Shown piece by piece: positions 1-8,306 of a stretch of DNA of 64,000 nucleotides; the stretch's first letter is position 1; each line of letters opens with the position of its first letter. The notes beneath the pieces were generated by a model. It worked only from the letters and a program-made list of their open reading frames with translations, was not told where the DNA came from and searched no databases. The stretch is taken from contig JADLAY010000034.1 in the NCBI GenBank assembly GCA_020849765.1, positions 372,001-436,000 on the forward strand, given 5' to 3'. The stretch comes from Anaerolineae bacterium. Lineage in GTDB: Bacteria; Chloroflexota; Anaerolineae; Aggregatilineales; Phototrophicaceae. Made by a program: the position numbers and the translations under genes.

Positions 1-332
1 CGATGATCGCGCGTGCGGGTGCGGGCGTGAATGTCCAGGGCATTTTCGAGACGACGGGCAGCGAAACGCAGTTCAGCGAACTGAGGATGCTCTTCTGCGC
101 CGGTCTGGATGCCCGCCAGGATGGCAATCCGTATCGACTCCATCACAAAGTGTTCATCATCGACGATGAAGTAGTGGTAACGGGATCGTTCAATATCTCA
201 CAGAACGCCGTCGAATCGAACGACGAAAATCTCGTCATCATTACCGACCGCGACCTTGCGGCGGAATACCTGCGCGAATTCGACCGTCGGTGGGCCGAAT
301 CCAGGTTGCCCCAGGGTCTTGTCTGCAACTGA
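1..332 (+). CDS. phospholipase D-like domain protein, C-terminal part
   Basis: The gene enters from the left edge, so its N-terminus and true start are missing. The visible 109 residues carry one complete HKD half-site of the phospholipase D superfamily: HHKVFIID gives HxK(x4)D, followed about seven residues later by GSFN. A full enzyme needs two such half-sites, so the first presumably lies upstream of the window. In this family the His is the phosphoryl-transfer nucleophile; substrates range from phospholipids to DNA (bacterial Nuc-like enzymes). The segment NVQGIFE followed by HKV, GSFN and NDEN resembles the secreted, Nuc-like single-chain type, but this cannot be settled from half a protein. 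The stop lies 5 bp before the priA start, suggesting co-transcription. Confidence 0.85.
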   Translation, partial: MIARAGAGVNVQGIFETTGSETQFSELRMLFCAGLDARQDGNPYRLHHKVFIIDDEVVVTGSFNISQNAVESNDENLVIITDRDLAAEYLREFDRRWAESRLPQGLVCN

Positions 333-337
333 TAGCA

Positions 338-3028
338 ATGTTTGCCGAAGTCGCGCTCAACATTCCGGTCGACAAGACGTTTGACTACGAAATCCCCGCC
401 GAGCTCGCGGGCAAGCTGCGCGCCGGGCACATGGTGCACGTCCCCTTCCGCACGGCGGCGGAGCCGGGGATCGTGGTCGATGTGCGTGAGCGAAGCGACG
501 TCCCGCAGACCAAGCTGGTCGAAGATCTGCTGCATCCCGAACCGGTCGTCTCGTCCGAACGCATCAAGCTGGCCTACGCTATTCGCGACATGTATCTGGC
601 GCCGATTGGCATCTGCGTCTGGTTGATGCTGCCGTCAGGGATCGCGTCGCAGCATGACATCCGCGTCTCGCTGATCGAGCCAATGGGCGCCGAGACCGAT
701 CTTCAACGTGAGGTCGTCCGGCTGCTCAAACGGCGCGGCGCGCTGCGTGGACGCCAGCTTGACCTCGCGCTGCCGGGCAAACACTGGCGCGCCGCCGTCG
801 ACGAGCTGGTCACTGCGGGCGCAGTGCACAAAGAAACGATCCTGACGCCGCCGCGTGTGCGGCCCAAGGTCGTGCGCACGGCCACGCTCGCCATCGAGCC
901 GGACACGATTGACGCCGAGCTTGATGCGTTGGCGCGTCCGTCCCGCGTGGCCGATCTGCTGGAATACGTGATGACGGCGAGCGCCCCACCGGATGCCGAT
1001 GTCGCGCGCAAAGAAAGCGGCGCGTCGTCCGAACAGCTCGACAAGCTGATCGACCTGGGCTGGCTCAGCCTCGGACCAGAGAACACGCTCACGCTGGAAC
1101 ACCCGGAAAGCGAAGTGCGCGGCTATTTGGCCGACCTGCGCCACACGAGCAAAGCGGCGCGTATTTTGCGCCAGCTCGCCCACGAAAACGAGCCGGTCGC
1201 CGTCAATTGGATCTACGCCCAGAGCGACGCCAAGCTGGCCGATCTGAAGCGGCTCGAAGAATTCGGCCTGATCGCATTTGGCGACCAGGAGGTCTGGCGC
1301 GATACCGTGGCCGCGCGCGAATTCGTGCCCACGTCCGCGCCGGCGCTCAGCGCGGAGCAGGCCGCCGCGTGGTCGGCGCTAGAGGGCGCCATCCACGGTG
1401 AAGGCGGCTTATTCCTGCTCCACGGCGTCACCGGCAGCGGCAAGACGGAACTTTATCTGCGCGCCATCCAGGACACGCTGAAACGCGGGCGCAGCGCCAT
1501 CTTCCTCGTGCCGGAGATTGCCCTGACAGCGCAAACCGTGCATCGCGTGGCCGCGCGCTTCCCCGGCCAGGTCGCGGTCGTCCACAGCCGTCTGAGCGAG
1601 GGCGAGCGCTACGACACCTGGCGGCGCGCGCGTATGGGCCTGATCAAGATTGTGGTCGGCGCCCGTTCCGCCCTGTTCACGCCGATGCCCGATATCGGCC
1701 TGATCATCCTCGACGAAGAGCACGATCAGAGCTACAAGCAGTCCGGCGATCAATCGCCGCCACATTACCATGCGCGCGACGTGGCCGAGATGATCGTCCG
1801 TGAGAACCACGGCGTGCTCATCCTCGGCAGCGCAACGCCCGCCATCGAGACCCAGTACCGAAGCGAGCAGGGTGAGATACTGCGCCTGGAACTGCCCAAT
1901 CGCATCATGGGCCATCGCGAGCACATCCACGAGCAGGAAGGGCGCACTGGCGTGATTGCGCGCTACCGCCCGACGCCGTCCGGGGAAGCGCTGACGATTG
2001 ACCTGCCGCCGGTGCAAACCGTCGACATGCGCGCCGAACTCAAGGCGGGCAATACGAGCATCTTCAGCAATGCGCTGCAAGAGGCACTGCGCGGCGTGCT
2101 GGCGCGCCATGAGCAGGCGCTGCTGCTGCTCAACCGGCGTGGGCAGTCGACCTACGTTTTCTGCCGGGACTGCGGCTTTGTCGCCAGGTGTCCGAACTGC
2201 GACACGCCGCTGACGCATCACCGCGAAGGCAGCGCGCTTCGCTGCCACCGCTGCGGTCACAGCCAGCCAGAGCCTGCCATCTGCCCGGAATGCGGCTCAC
2301 GCCGGATCAAATACTTTGGCGCGGGGACGCAGCAAGTCGAGCATGCGGTCAAAGGGCTGTTCCCTCAGGCACGCGTCGTCCGTTGGGATGCGGACAGTGC
2401 CTCGACGCCGGGCGCCCACGAAGCGATCCTGCAGCACTTCATCGACCGCTATGCGGATATCGTCGTCGGCACGCAGATCATCGCCAAAGGGCTGGATCTG
2501 CCGCTGGTGACGCTGGTCGGCATCGTCAGCGCCGATGTCAGCCTCAATCTGCCGGATTTCCGCGCGGCAGAGCGCAGCTTCCAACTGCTCACGCAGGCCG
2601 CCGGACGCGCCGGGCGTGGTCTCCTGGGTGGCAAGGTCATCTTACAGACGTACCAGCCGGACAATTACGCCATTCAGGCGGCCGCCAGCCACGATACGCA
2701 GGCATTCTACCAGCGTGAGATCGCCTACCGCCGCGAACTCGGTTATCCACCGTTCCGTCGCTTGCTACGCATCCTCTTCAGTTCACCGCAGGAGACACGC
2801 GCACGTGGGGAAGCCGAACGCGCCGCCGCGACGCTGCGCCAACGCATCAAACAGCTCAATATGAGCGGGACCGAACTGATCGGCCCTGCGCCGTGCTTCT
2901 TCACACGCATCGATCACGATTACCGCTGGCATTTGCTTTTGCGTGGGCCAGACCCGGCCAGGGCGCTGCGCGGCATCACTATTCCAAGCGAGTGGCACGT
3001 CGACGTCGATCCGCTCGACGTCTTGTGA
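338..3028 (+). CDS. priA: primosomal protein N' (replication restart helicase PriA)
   Basis: PriA recognises stalled replication forks and reloads the replicative helicase. The 896-residue product starts MFAEVALNIPVDKTF, the usual PriA N-terminus (3'-DNA-end binding domain), so I place the start at 338 rather than at an in-frame codon 48 bp upstream that would run into the preceding gene. The helicase core has a Walker A motif (GVTGSGKTE, about residue 363) and a DEEH box (LDEEHDQSYKQ). The zinc-binding insert at about residues 608-656 keeps paired cysteines: CRDC, CPNC, CHRC and CPEC. GRAGRG marks motif VI. It sits 5 bp after the phospholipase D gene and converges on the kinase-like gene. 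Length and motif content are normal for the family. Confidence 0.97.
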   Translation: MFAEVALNIPVDKTFDYEIPAELAGKLRAGHMVHVPFRTAAEPGIVVDVRERSDVPQTKLVEDLLHPEPVVSSERIKLAYAIRDMYLAPIGICVWLMLPSGIASQHDIRVSLIEPMGAETDLQREVVRLLKRRGALRGRQLDLALPGKHWRAAVDELVTAGAVHKETILTPPRVRPKVVRTATLAIEPDTIDAELDALARPSRVADLLEYVMTASAPPDADVARKESGASSEQLDKLIDLGWLSLGPENTLTLEHPESEVRGYLADLRHTSKAARILRQLAHENEPVAVNWIYAQSDAKLADLKRLEEFGLIAFGDQEVWRDTVAAREFVPTSAPALSAEQAAAWSALEGAIHGEGGLFLLHGVTGSGKTELYLRAIQDTLKRGRSAIFLVPEIALTAQTVHRVAARFPGQVAVVHSRLSEGERYDTWRRARMGLIKIVVGARSALFTPMPDIGLIILDEEHDQSYKQSGDQSPPHYHARDVAEMIVRENHGVLILGSATPAIETQYRSEQGEILRLELPNRIMGHREHIHEQEGRTGVIARYRPTPSGEALTIDLPPVQTVDMRAELKAGNTSIFSNALQEALRGVLARHEQALLLLNRRGQSTYVFCRDCGFVARCPNCDTPLTHHREGSALRCHRCGHSQPEPAICPECGSRRIKYFGAGTQQVEHAVKGLFPQARVVRWDADSASTPGAHEAILQHFIDRYADIVVGTQIIAKGLDLPLVTLVGIVSADVSLNLPDFRAAERSFQLLTQAAGRAGRGLLGGKVILQTYQPDNYAIQAAASHDTQAFYQREIAYRRELGYPPFRRLLRILFSSPQETRARGEAERAAATLRQRIKQLNMSGTELIGPAPCFFTRIDHDYRWHLLLRGPDPARALRGITIPSEWHVDVDPLDVL

Positions 3029-3033
3029 GATGG

Positions 3034-4158
3034 TCAGGGAATGGCCCGGTAATTGAGCATCTCGTTGACGGCTTTGAGCAGCCGCCGAAGCTCAAGCTCG
3101 ATGTCCTCGGCGATGTCTTCCTGAATGATGGCTTCACGCAAGAGATCGCGCGCCTCGCGGATGTCGTCTTCGCCCTGGCGCAGCCGTCCCAGCCCGGCGC
3201 GAAGCTGCGCCCGCACGTCACGACTGACCGGGTTGGTATAGCGCCCAGGGAAATCCCAACCGTGGAGCGTCGCCACTTCCTGTAACTGCTGGATGAAGTC
3301 CTCGACATTCGAAAACTGCATGGCCGCGCCGCGCTGGAGCAAATCGCACAGCGCGGGGCTGAGGGTGGGCTCGATGCCGAAGTCGAGCGAAGTCACGTCT
3401 TGATAGCGCAGCTCGACATCCGCGCTCGCGCCCGGCTGCGGGCGCAGAGTCGTCTTCTGAGGCGAGAGGCCGGTGAAGATCGAATAGAGGATGCCGACGC
3501 ACAGGTTGTGGATATCCATCTGGAAATAGTGATGGTTCTGGCGTTCGCTGGCATCCAGTTCCCGCGAACTGTTGAAGTCGATGATGCGCAGGTGGACACC
3601 GTCCCAGTAAACGTGTTCCAGCTTATGATCGAGGTAGACGATGTCCTGGCGATGCGCCAGGCGCAGCGTTTCGCCGAACTGAAGCGCCAGCGCCAGCCCT
3701 TCCTCGGTCGGCAGGCGCATGCGCATCTCGGCACGATCCGGGCGCATCAGATAAAACAGATTCATCGTCCGCGGCAGGTTTTCGAGCGCGAGGTAGGGCC
3801 GCCAACCATAATCGGCAAAGGTGTGAAGATTGCGCGCAAAGGCCGCCACGTCGCGCCCGTATGATTCGATTTCGCCCGACGTCGGCGCCTCGTTGGCGGA
3901 AGCCACGTAGCCACAGTCGATCAATTCGACTATGTGCGGACTGCCGCCGAGCCGGTTCAATAAGTCGGCTTCATTGGCAAAAGCGCGATACTCCCAACGG
4001 ATCTCCCCAGCGGGCGCCAGGTGTTCTGGCCGCAGGACTTTGAAAGCCACTTCTTGACCCGTCCGCAAATCCGTTGCATCCAGGACACGTGCATAATGCC
4101 CCAGCGCGAAGGTATCATTGAAGTTGGCAACTTGATAGACGTTTGCGAGATCGGTCAT
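3034..4158 (-). CDS. protein kinase-like protein with degenerate catalytic motifs
   Basis: The 374-residue protein has the layout of a Hanks-type Ser/Thr kinase but with altered active-site motifs. Lys40 in VAFK and Glu63 in NEADLL match the VAIK lysine and helix-C glutamate. The catalytic loop reads VYLDHKLEHVYW (about 174-185), so the HRD aspartate (Asp177) and following lysine are kept while the metal-binding asparagine is His182. The DFG motif is DFN (194-196). The glycine-rich loop is poorly conserved (ALGHYARV). The C-terminal 90 residues are charged and helical, with no transmembrane segment. It is divergent from a PP2C phosphatase, the usual partner of such kinases. It may be a weak kinase, a pseudokinase sensor or a kinase with a non-protein substrate; the sequence does not decide. 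Confidence 0.75.
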   Translation of the reverse strand: MTDLANVYQVANFNDTFALGHYARVLDATDLRTGQEVAFKVLRPEHLAPAGEIRWEYRAFANEADLLNRLGGSPHIVELIDCGYVASANEAPTSGEIESYGRDVAAFARNLHTFADYGWRPYLALENLPRTMNLFYLMRPDRAEMRMRLPTEEGLALALQFGETLRLAHRQDIVYLDHKLEHVYWDGVHLRIIDFNSSRELDASERQNHHYFQMDIHNLCVGILYSIFTGLSPQKTTLRPQPGASADVELRYQDVTSLDFGIEPTLSPALCDLLQRGAAMQFSNVEDFIQQLQEVATLHGWDFPGRYTNPVSRDVRAQLRAGLGRLRQGEDDIREARDLLREAIIQEDIAEDIELELRRLLKAVNEMLNYRAIP

Positions 4159-4173
4159 ATGTCATCCATATCG

Positions 4174-4240
4174 GTATATCCCAAATTCTGGCGGCATTCT
4201 TGGGATATATCAAGCCCTTGTCGCAAGGTGTGGGATATAT
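4174..4240. repeat. TGGGATATAT repeat cluster between kinase-like and PP2C genes
   Basis: The divergent control region holds two identical direct copies of TGGGATATAT at 4201-4210 and 4231-4240, exactly 30 bp apart, and an inverted copy (TATATCCCA) at 4175-4183. Between the two direct copies lies a small dyad, CCTTG-TCG-CAAGG (4216-4228). A partial copy, TGGGATT, follows at 4250. The cluster lies roughly 65-130 bp upstream of the PP2C promoter and 16-82 bp upstream of the kinase-like start codon. A related array occurs at 11247-11286. I interpret it as an operator for a shared regulator; that is inference. Confidence 0.55.
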
Positions 4241-4280
4241 GTTGGAAAGTGGGATTCCATCATCCATTTCAGATGGGTGC

Positions 4281-4308
4281 TTGCATACCTCGATAAGTTG
4301 CCTAGAAT
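4281..4308 (+). promoter_or_regulatory. predicted sigma-70-type promoter of PP2C gene
   Basis: TTGCAT (4281-4286) and TAGAAT (4303-4308) are separated by 16 bp. Transcription would begin near 4315, giving a leader of about 30 nt before the ATG at 4345. This is one of the few promoters in the window with both boxes. Confidence 0.5.
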
Positions 4309-4344
4309 TGAGAAAGAACAATTCATTCGGGCTGGAGTTCAGAT

Positions 4345-5514
4345 ATGCAAGTTCCTGGACGTAAACGCGGGTTGCGCAGCGGCTCCCGCACCAGCGTGGG
4401 TCAAGTGCGCGAAAATAACGAAGACAACATCCACCTGGAATCGTCCGACGATTATGTTCTGGCAATCGTGGCTGATGGTATGGGAGGCGCAGTCGCTGGC
4501 GAAGAAGCCAGCCGCCTGGCCGTTGAAGCGATTCGCGAGAAGCTTGCCAACCTGGTTGGTGACGAAAACGACGCCAAACTCAAGACGGAACAGATTGCCA
4601 GTAAGCTGCGCGCGGCCATACGTTCGGGTAATGACACCATTGTTCAGCGTGCGGCCAACGCGCCGGAACTGCGCGGCATGGGCACGACCGTCACGATGGC
4701 CTACGTGCGTTATACCCAGGCGGTCATCGCGCACGTCGGCGACAGCCGCGCTTATGTGGTCAGCATGAACAGTCTGCCGCGCGTGCGCCAGGTCACAGAC
4801 GATCACAGCTTTGTCGAAGCGCTCGTCAGCGCCGGGCATCTGACCCACGAAGAAGCGGAAGCCCACCCCATGCGCAACGTGCTCTACCGTGCATTGGGTC
4901 AGACTGAAGAACTCGACGTCGACATCTATCACACGCGCCTGCGACCGGGCGACCGTCTGATCCTGTGCTCCGACGGGTTGACGCGCCATGTCAAGCCGAA
5001 TGAGATTGCCGAAAACGTGCTCGCCGAAGACGATCCACAAAGCGCCAGTGACCGGCTGGTCGAGCTGGCCAACAGCCGCGGCGGCGAAGACAACATCAGC
5101 GCCATCGTGGTGATGGTCGACGGCGATTACTTCATGGACGAGACGCCGATGCTCGTCAAAGCCTTCAATCCACTCCTGCTCCAGGAAATGGAAGCGGATG
5201 GCGACACCTTGCCCATGGCAAAATCGGAGGTCGCTGAAGATAAAGACCCGACGCTGAAGAAGGTCAATAGCGAACAGGCCCCCTCGCCCGAACGCCCTGA
5301 CGAGGCGGAAACGCTGCCCAATCGCGATCAACTCGATAAACGCGCGCGCTTACTCCAGCTTCAGTGGCTGGTCGACGAAGTGCTGCTCGCACCCGATCCG
5401 CTGGACAAAGCCATCACCGACCGCGCTAGGCTGGTTGCCGATTCGCTCGATGCGTCACGGCGCGGCAAGAACGACGACGAAGAAGGCAACGACTCCCGCA
5501 TCCCGGAGCAATAG
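4345..5514 (+). CDS. PP2C-family Ser/Thr protein phosphatase
   Basis: This is a metal-dependent PPM/PP2C phosphatase that removes phosphate from Ser/Thr residues and usually opposes Hanks-type kinases. The canonical motifs are present: RENNEDN (22-28), VADGMGG (42-48), GMGTT (111-115), GDSRAYV (132-138), CSDGL (208-212) and GGEDNISAIVV (246-256). The aspartates that bind the two metal ions are therefore intact. The catalytic domain ends near residue 260. A roughly 130-residue tail, acidic then helical, follows and has no transmembrane segment, so the enzyme is likely cytosolic. The neighbour across the divergent promoter region is a kinase-like protein with damaged motifs. The stop codon abuts the stop of the convergent Fe-S protein gene. 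Confidence 0.95.
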   Translation: MQVPGRKRGLRSGSRTSVGQVRENNEDNIHLESSDDYVLAIVADGMGGAVAGEEASRLAVEAIREKLANLVGDENDAKLKTEQIASKLRAAIRSGNDTIVQRAANAPELRGMGTTVTMAYVRYTQAVIAHVGDSRAYVVSMNSLPRVRQVTDDHSFVEALVSAGHLTHEEAEAHPMRNVLYRALGQTEELDVDIYHTRLRPGDRLILCSDGLTRHVKPNEIAENVLAEDDPQSASDRLVELANSRGGEDNISAIVVMVDGDYFMDETPMLVKAFNPLLLQEMEADGDTLPMAKSEVAEDKDPTLKKVNSEQAPSPERPDEAETLPNRDQLDKRARLLQLQWLVDEVLLAPDPLDKAITDRARLVADSLDASRRGKNDDEEGNDSRIPEQ

Positions 5515-6252
5515 TCAACCCAGTCGCACCTGGGTCAGGTCGAAAGTTGGCCCCTGCGTACAGGCCAGCACGTTACCGCTTTTCGTCCTCACCATACAGG
5601 CACTACAGGCGCCCGTACCACAGGGCAGCAACGGGCGAAAGACCCCGAACAGATACCCCTGCGGAATCTCCGCCCGCAGTTGTCCGAACAGATCCCAGAT
5701 GCGCGAAAAGTGGCCGAGTTCGTCCGACTGCGGCACGACAACGAACACCTGATCGGCCCAGCCGACCGTGGTCACGCGATTGGCCCAATTCATATCGGAA
5801 TCGCCGCTGATAACTTCCACCTCCGGCGGCAGATGCGCGGTCGTATAGCCTGCGGCGCTGCCCAACAGCACCATCGTTACGCTGACGCGCGACGCCAGCA
5901 GCGGTGGGATCATCGAGAGCAGCGGCGACGGCTCCGTCTCGTGGACGAGCAGAAGCACGTTGCGCAGCGTCCGGCGAAAGCGGAAGGGCTGGCCGACCGC
6001 GCCGAGCAAGCTGACGACCTGGCCCGGCTCGTAATCGATCGTGACGGGCCGTTCAACCGTAAGGCTGCCCTTGCCGGACAGCACATACCACCAGGGCTCG
6101 CGCAAATAGGGTGTCCAGCCCTCGCCGACGCGGGCGAGGACGTACTGCCCAGGCCTCATCTGCGCGAGCGCCGGTTCAACCGCGAGATCAAGCTGCTGAT
6201 GGGTCTCGTTGACGCTGCGGACGCGCTCGATGATGGCCTGTGTCTCACGCAT
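5515..6252 (-). CDS. PyrK-like FAD/[2Fe-2S] electron-transfer protein
   Basis: The 245-residue protein resembles the electron-transfer subunit PyrK of class 1B dihydroorotate dehydrogenase and the wider ferredoxin-NADP reductase superfamily. An N-terminal beta-barrel flavin domain is followed by a Rossmann-like NAD domain. The C-terminal cysteines Cys211, Cys216, Cys219 and Cys231 form the CX4CX2CX11C pattern that holds the [2Fe-2S] cluster (LPCGTGACSAC, then LACTQGP). I chose the ATG at 6252 over a TTG at 6264 because GGGGAG lies 13 nt before the ATG but only about 1 nt before the TTG. No pyrD or other pyrimidine gene is nearby; the preceding gene encodes a membrane protein and overlaps the TTG alternative. 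The partner enzyme is unknown. Confidence 0.85.
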   Translation of the reverse strand: MRETQAIIERVRSVNETHQQLDLAVEPALAQMRPGQYVLARVGEGWTPYLREPWWYVLSGKGSLTVERPVTIDYEPGQVVSLLGAVGQPFRFRRTLRNVLLLVHETEPSPLLSMIPPLLASRVSVTMVLLGSAAGYTTAHLPPEVEVISGDSDMNWANRVTTVGWADQVFVVVPQSDELGHFSRIWDLFGQLRAEIPQGYLFGVFRPLLPCGTGACSACMVRTKSGNVLACTQGPTFDLTQVRLG

Positions 6253-6260
6253 GAGTACTC

Positions 6261-8195
6261 TCAATCTCCCCTGGCAACGTCTGTGCTTCCGGCAACCGCG
6301 TAAACCTGTGCGCCGTCCTCCTCGAAGACGAGGTTGAGATACGGCGCATCACAGACGCACGATTCCATCGGGCGGGCTTCGGTGAACGGTTCGCGCCAAC
6401 GAAACATGGTCGCGAAGCTGTTGGGATTGCCGACGACCTGGGGCACGAGGACGTAATCGATACCGGCCTGTGTGAGCAAATCCGCGTTGGCTTCGTCCGC
6501 CGGATCGCTCCAGAAGGCGAGCATCTGCTCCTGCAACGGCGAGAAGACCTCGACCGTCCCGACTTCGCCGGTGCCGTCGTCCTGGAAGAATGGCTGCGGG
6601 CGGAAGTAGATCGTCTCGCGCTCGGCGATTACGGGTGCCCAATCGGCCTCGTGCGGGCCAGGGTGATTGAGGATCAACGTGTCCGCGGGCGTATTCTTCT
6701 TCAGCCATTCCATCGCGTCTACGTCGGCTGCCGACGAGAAGGCACCGTAGACATTCAGCATGTCTTTGGCGCCGGGCAGCACCGATGGCGCAAGCAAGAT
6801 CCCGGCGATGACGGCGACGATGCCCGCCCCCAACACCGGCACGGCTGCCCGATGCATCGACACGCCGAAACGCCCCTCGAAAAACTGATCCCAGATCGCG
6901 AGCAGGCCGCGCCCGCCCAGGATCGCCAGCGGAATGATTGGCCCGTGCCAGGCGATGCTGAACGGATAGTCATAGCGGAAGATCGGCGCAAGCAGGCCAC
7001 CGAACACCGATTCGACGACGCCGGTCACGGCGAAATCGAAGATCAATATCAACCAGCCGATGGCGAGCAGCGTCGGCTGCTCACGTTTGCGCAGGCCGAC
7101 GATCGCCCCGATGAGCGCAAACGGCAGGATGATGACACCCTGATACAGAGTCATCAGCCGCCAGTTGCCAGGGTCGCGCGTGAAGGGCGACACAATCTCC
7201 GCGCCGAGCAGCGAGCGAATGCTCATCAGCCAGGGCAGCGTGGCGATGACCGCAATCAGCGGCACGCCGATCAAGAGCACCAGCCAGGTGCGCAGCGTGG
7301 GCCGGGGCTTGCCAAGCCACATCGTCAGCAGCCAGGTCACAAAGCCCAGCCCCAGGATGATGGTCGTATCCGGATGCGTGATCACGACGGCGCCCAGGAG
7401 CAAACCGGCGACCACCGCGTCGAGAGCGCGCTGCTCGCGCAGGTAGCGCAGCACGCAGATGAAGAAGGCGAACATGAAGACGAGCGCAAGCATGGCCGTG
7501 AAATGCGAGTCGAGATAGGCCGTGTACAAGCCGATGCCGATCAGCATCGCCAGCGCCATGGCGCGGCCCAGGCGCTTGTCCTGCAGCTCGCTGCCGAAGT
7601 CATAGGCCAGCCAGACGGCGAGCGCACCAAAAGCCGCCGAGATGGCAAACTGCACCTGATGCAGCCCCAGATGTAACTGCTGGCTCAGGTAGGCGATCAG
7701 GGCGGTGAACGCGGGTGTATACAGATAGTGCACGTCCGGCTGGAAGGGGGCCAGCGTATCCAGCGTGCCACCGCTGCGCAGCATCAAGCCCAGGTAGCCG
7801 AAGCCCTGCGCATCCGTCCCCAGTGGCACCGGGAAGATCAGCACCGGCGCCAGATAGATCAGCGCGACGAAGGCGAAGAACAGCAGATCGCGCGGGCCGG
7901 TCCAACCCTCGTCGAACTCTTCCAGGTCGATGCCGCGCGCTTCGGCTCGGCGCTGGCCCAATGTCAGCGTACCGAACAAGAAGATCGACGTGACCAGCGC
8001 AAACAACAGGTAATCGAAAACGAGAGTGACCCAACCAAACAGGGTGGCGATGAAGACCGCACCACCGACGACCAATGCCAATGCCAGGGCAGCAGCCAGG
8101 CTAATCCGTGGCTGCGCGGTGTTCCAGGCCGGGGCCAGCATTGCCCCGGCACCAACGACGACTGCGACGAGAACGAACCAGATGAAGAGCGGCAT
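6261..8195 (-). CDS. polytopic membrane protein, GT-C glycosyltransferase-like
   Basis: The 644-residue protein has about a dozen hydrophobic segments in its first 480 residues and a soluble C-terminal domain. The first large loop contains LGTDAQGFGYLGLMLRSGG, with an acidic residue placed as in GT-C glycosyltransferases, and LAPFQPDVHYLYTPAF downstream. The C-terminal region (KKNTPADTLILNHPG, GIDYVLVPQVVG) resembles the periplasmic ends of bacterial membrane glycosyltransferase-like proteins. No donor or acceptor can be named. I start at the ATG at 8195 because a TATACT box at 8233-8238 would lie inside any longer reading frame. The stop is 8 bp before the Fe-S protein start, so the two are probably co-transcribed, although no functional link is apparent. 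Confidence 0.7.
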   Translation of the reverse strand: MPLFIWFVLVAVVVGAGAMLAPAWNTAQPRISLAAALALALVVGGAVFIATLFGWVTLVFDYLLFALVTSIFLFGTLTLGQRRAEARGIDLEEFDEGWTGPRDLLFFAFVALIYLAPVLIFPVPLGTDAQGFGYLGLMLRSGGTLDTLAPFQPDVHYLYTPAFTALIAYLSQQLHLGLHQVQFAISAAFGALAVWLAYDFGSELQDKRLGRAMALAMLIGIGLYTAYLDSHFTAMLALVFMFAFFICVLRYLREQRALDAVVAGLLLGAVVITHPDTTIILGLGFVTWLLTMWLGKPRPTLRTWLVLLIGVPLIAVIATLPWLMSIRSLLGAEIVSPFTRDPGNWRLMTLYQGVIILPFALIGAIVGLRKREQPTLLAIGWLILIFDFAVTGVVESVFGGLLAPIFRYDYPFSIAWHGPIIPLAILGGRGLLAIWDQFFEGRFGVSMHRAAVPVLGAGIVAVIAGILLAPSVLPGAKDMLNVYGAFSSAADVDAMEWLKKNTPADTLILNHPGPHEADWAPVIAERETIYFRPQPFFQDDGTGEVGTVEVFSPLQEQMLAFWSDPADEANADLLTQAGIDYVLVPQVVGNPNSFATMFRWREPFTEARPMESCVCDAPYLNLVFEEDGAQVYAVAGSTDVARGD

Positions 8196-8232
8196 GTGAC
8201 TCCAGAAACAGCATGTATCGGAAAACGCTAGA

Positions 8233-8238
8233 AGTATA
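8233..8238 (-). promoter_or_regulatory. predicted -10 box of the membrane protein gene
   Basis: TATACT on the minus strand, 38 bp before the ATG at 8195. No convincing -35 box is seen. It argues against a start upstream of 8195. Confidence 0.35.
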
Positions 8239-8306
8239 CCCAATCCATAAATAGGCGGGCGAAATACTCCTTAAGACGCACACATGCCAGATAGCGGCTG
8301 CGTAGT

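Noticed and set aside
4174..4240. CRISPR or CRISPR-like array
   Set aside because: The repeats are only 10 bp, are few, and lie in a promoter region with no cas gene.
5515..6252. A pyrimidine-biosynthesis operon
   Set aside because: No pyrD, pyrF, carA or other pyr gene is within the window.
6651..7676. Plus-strand open frame (341 codons) opposite the large membrane protein
   Set aside because: Composition is Arg/Gln/His-rich with no domain; it is an antisense artefact.
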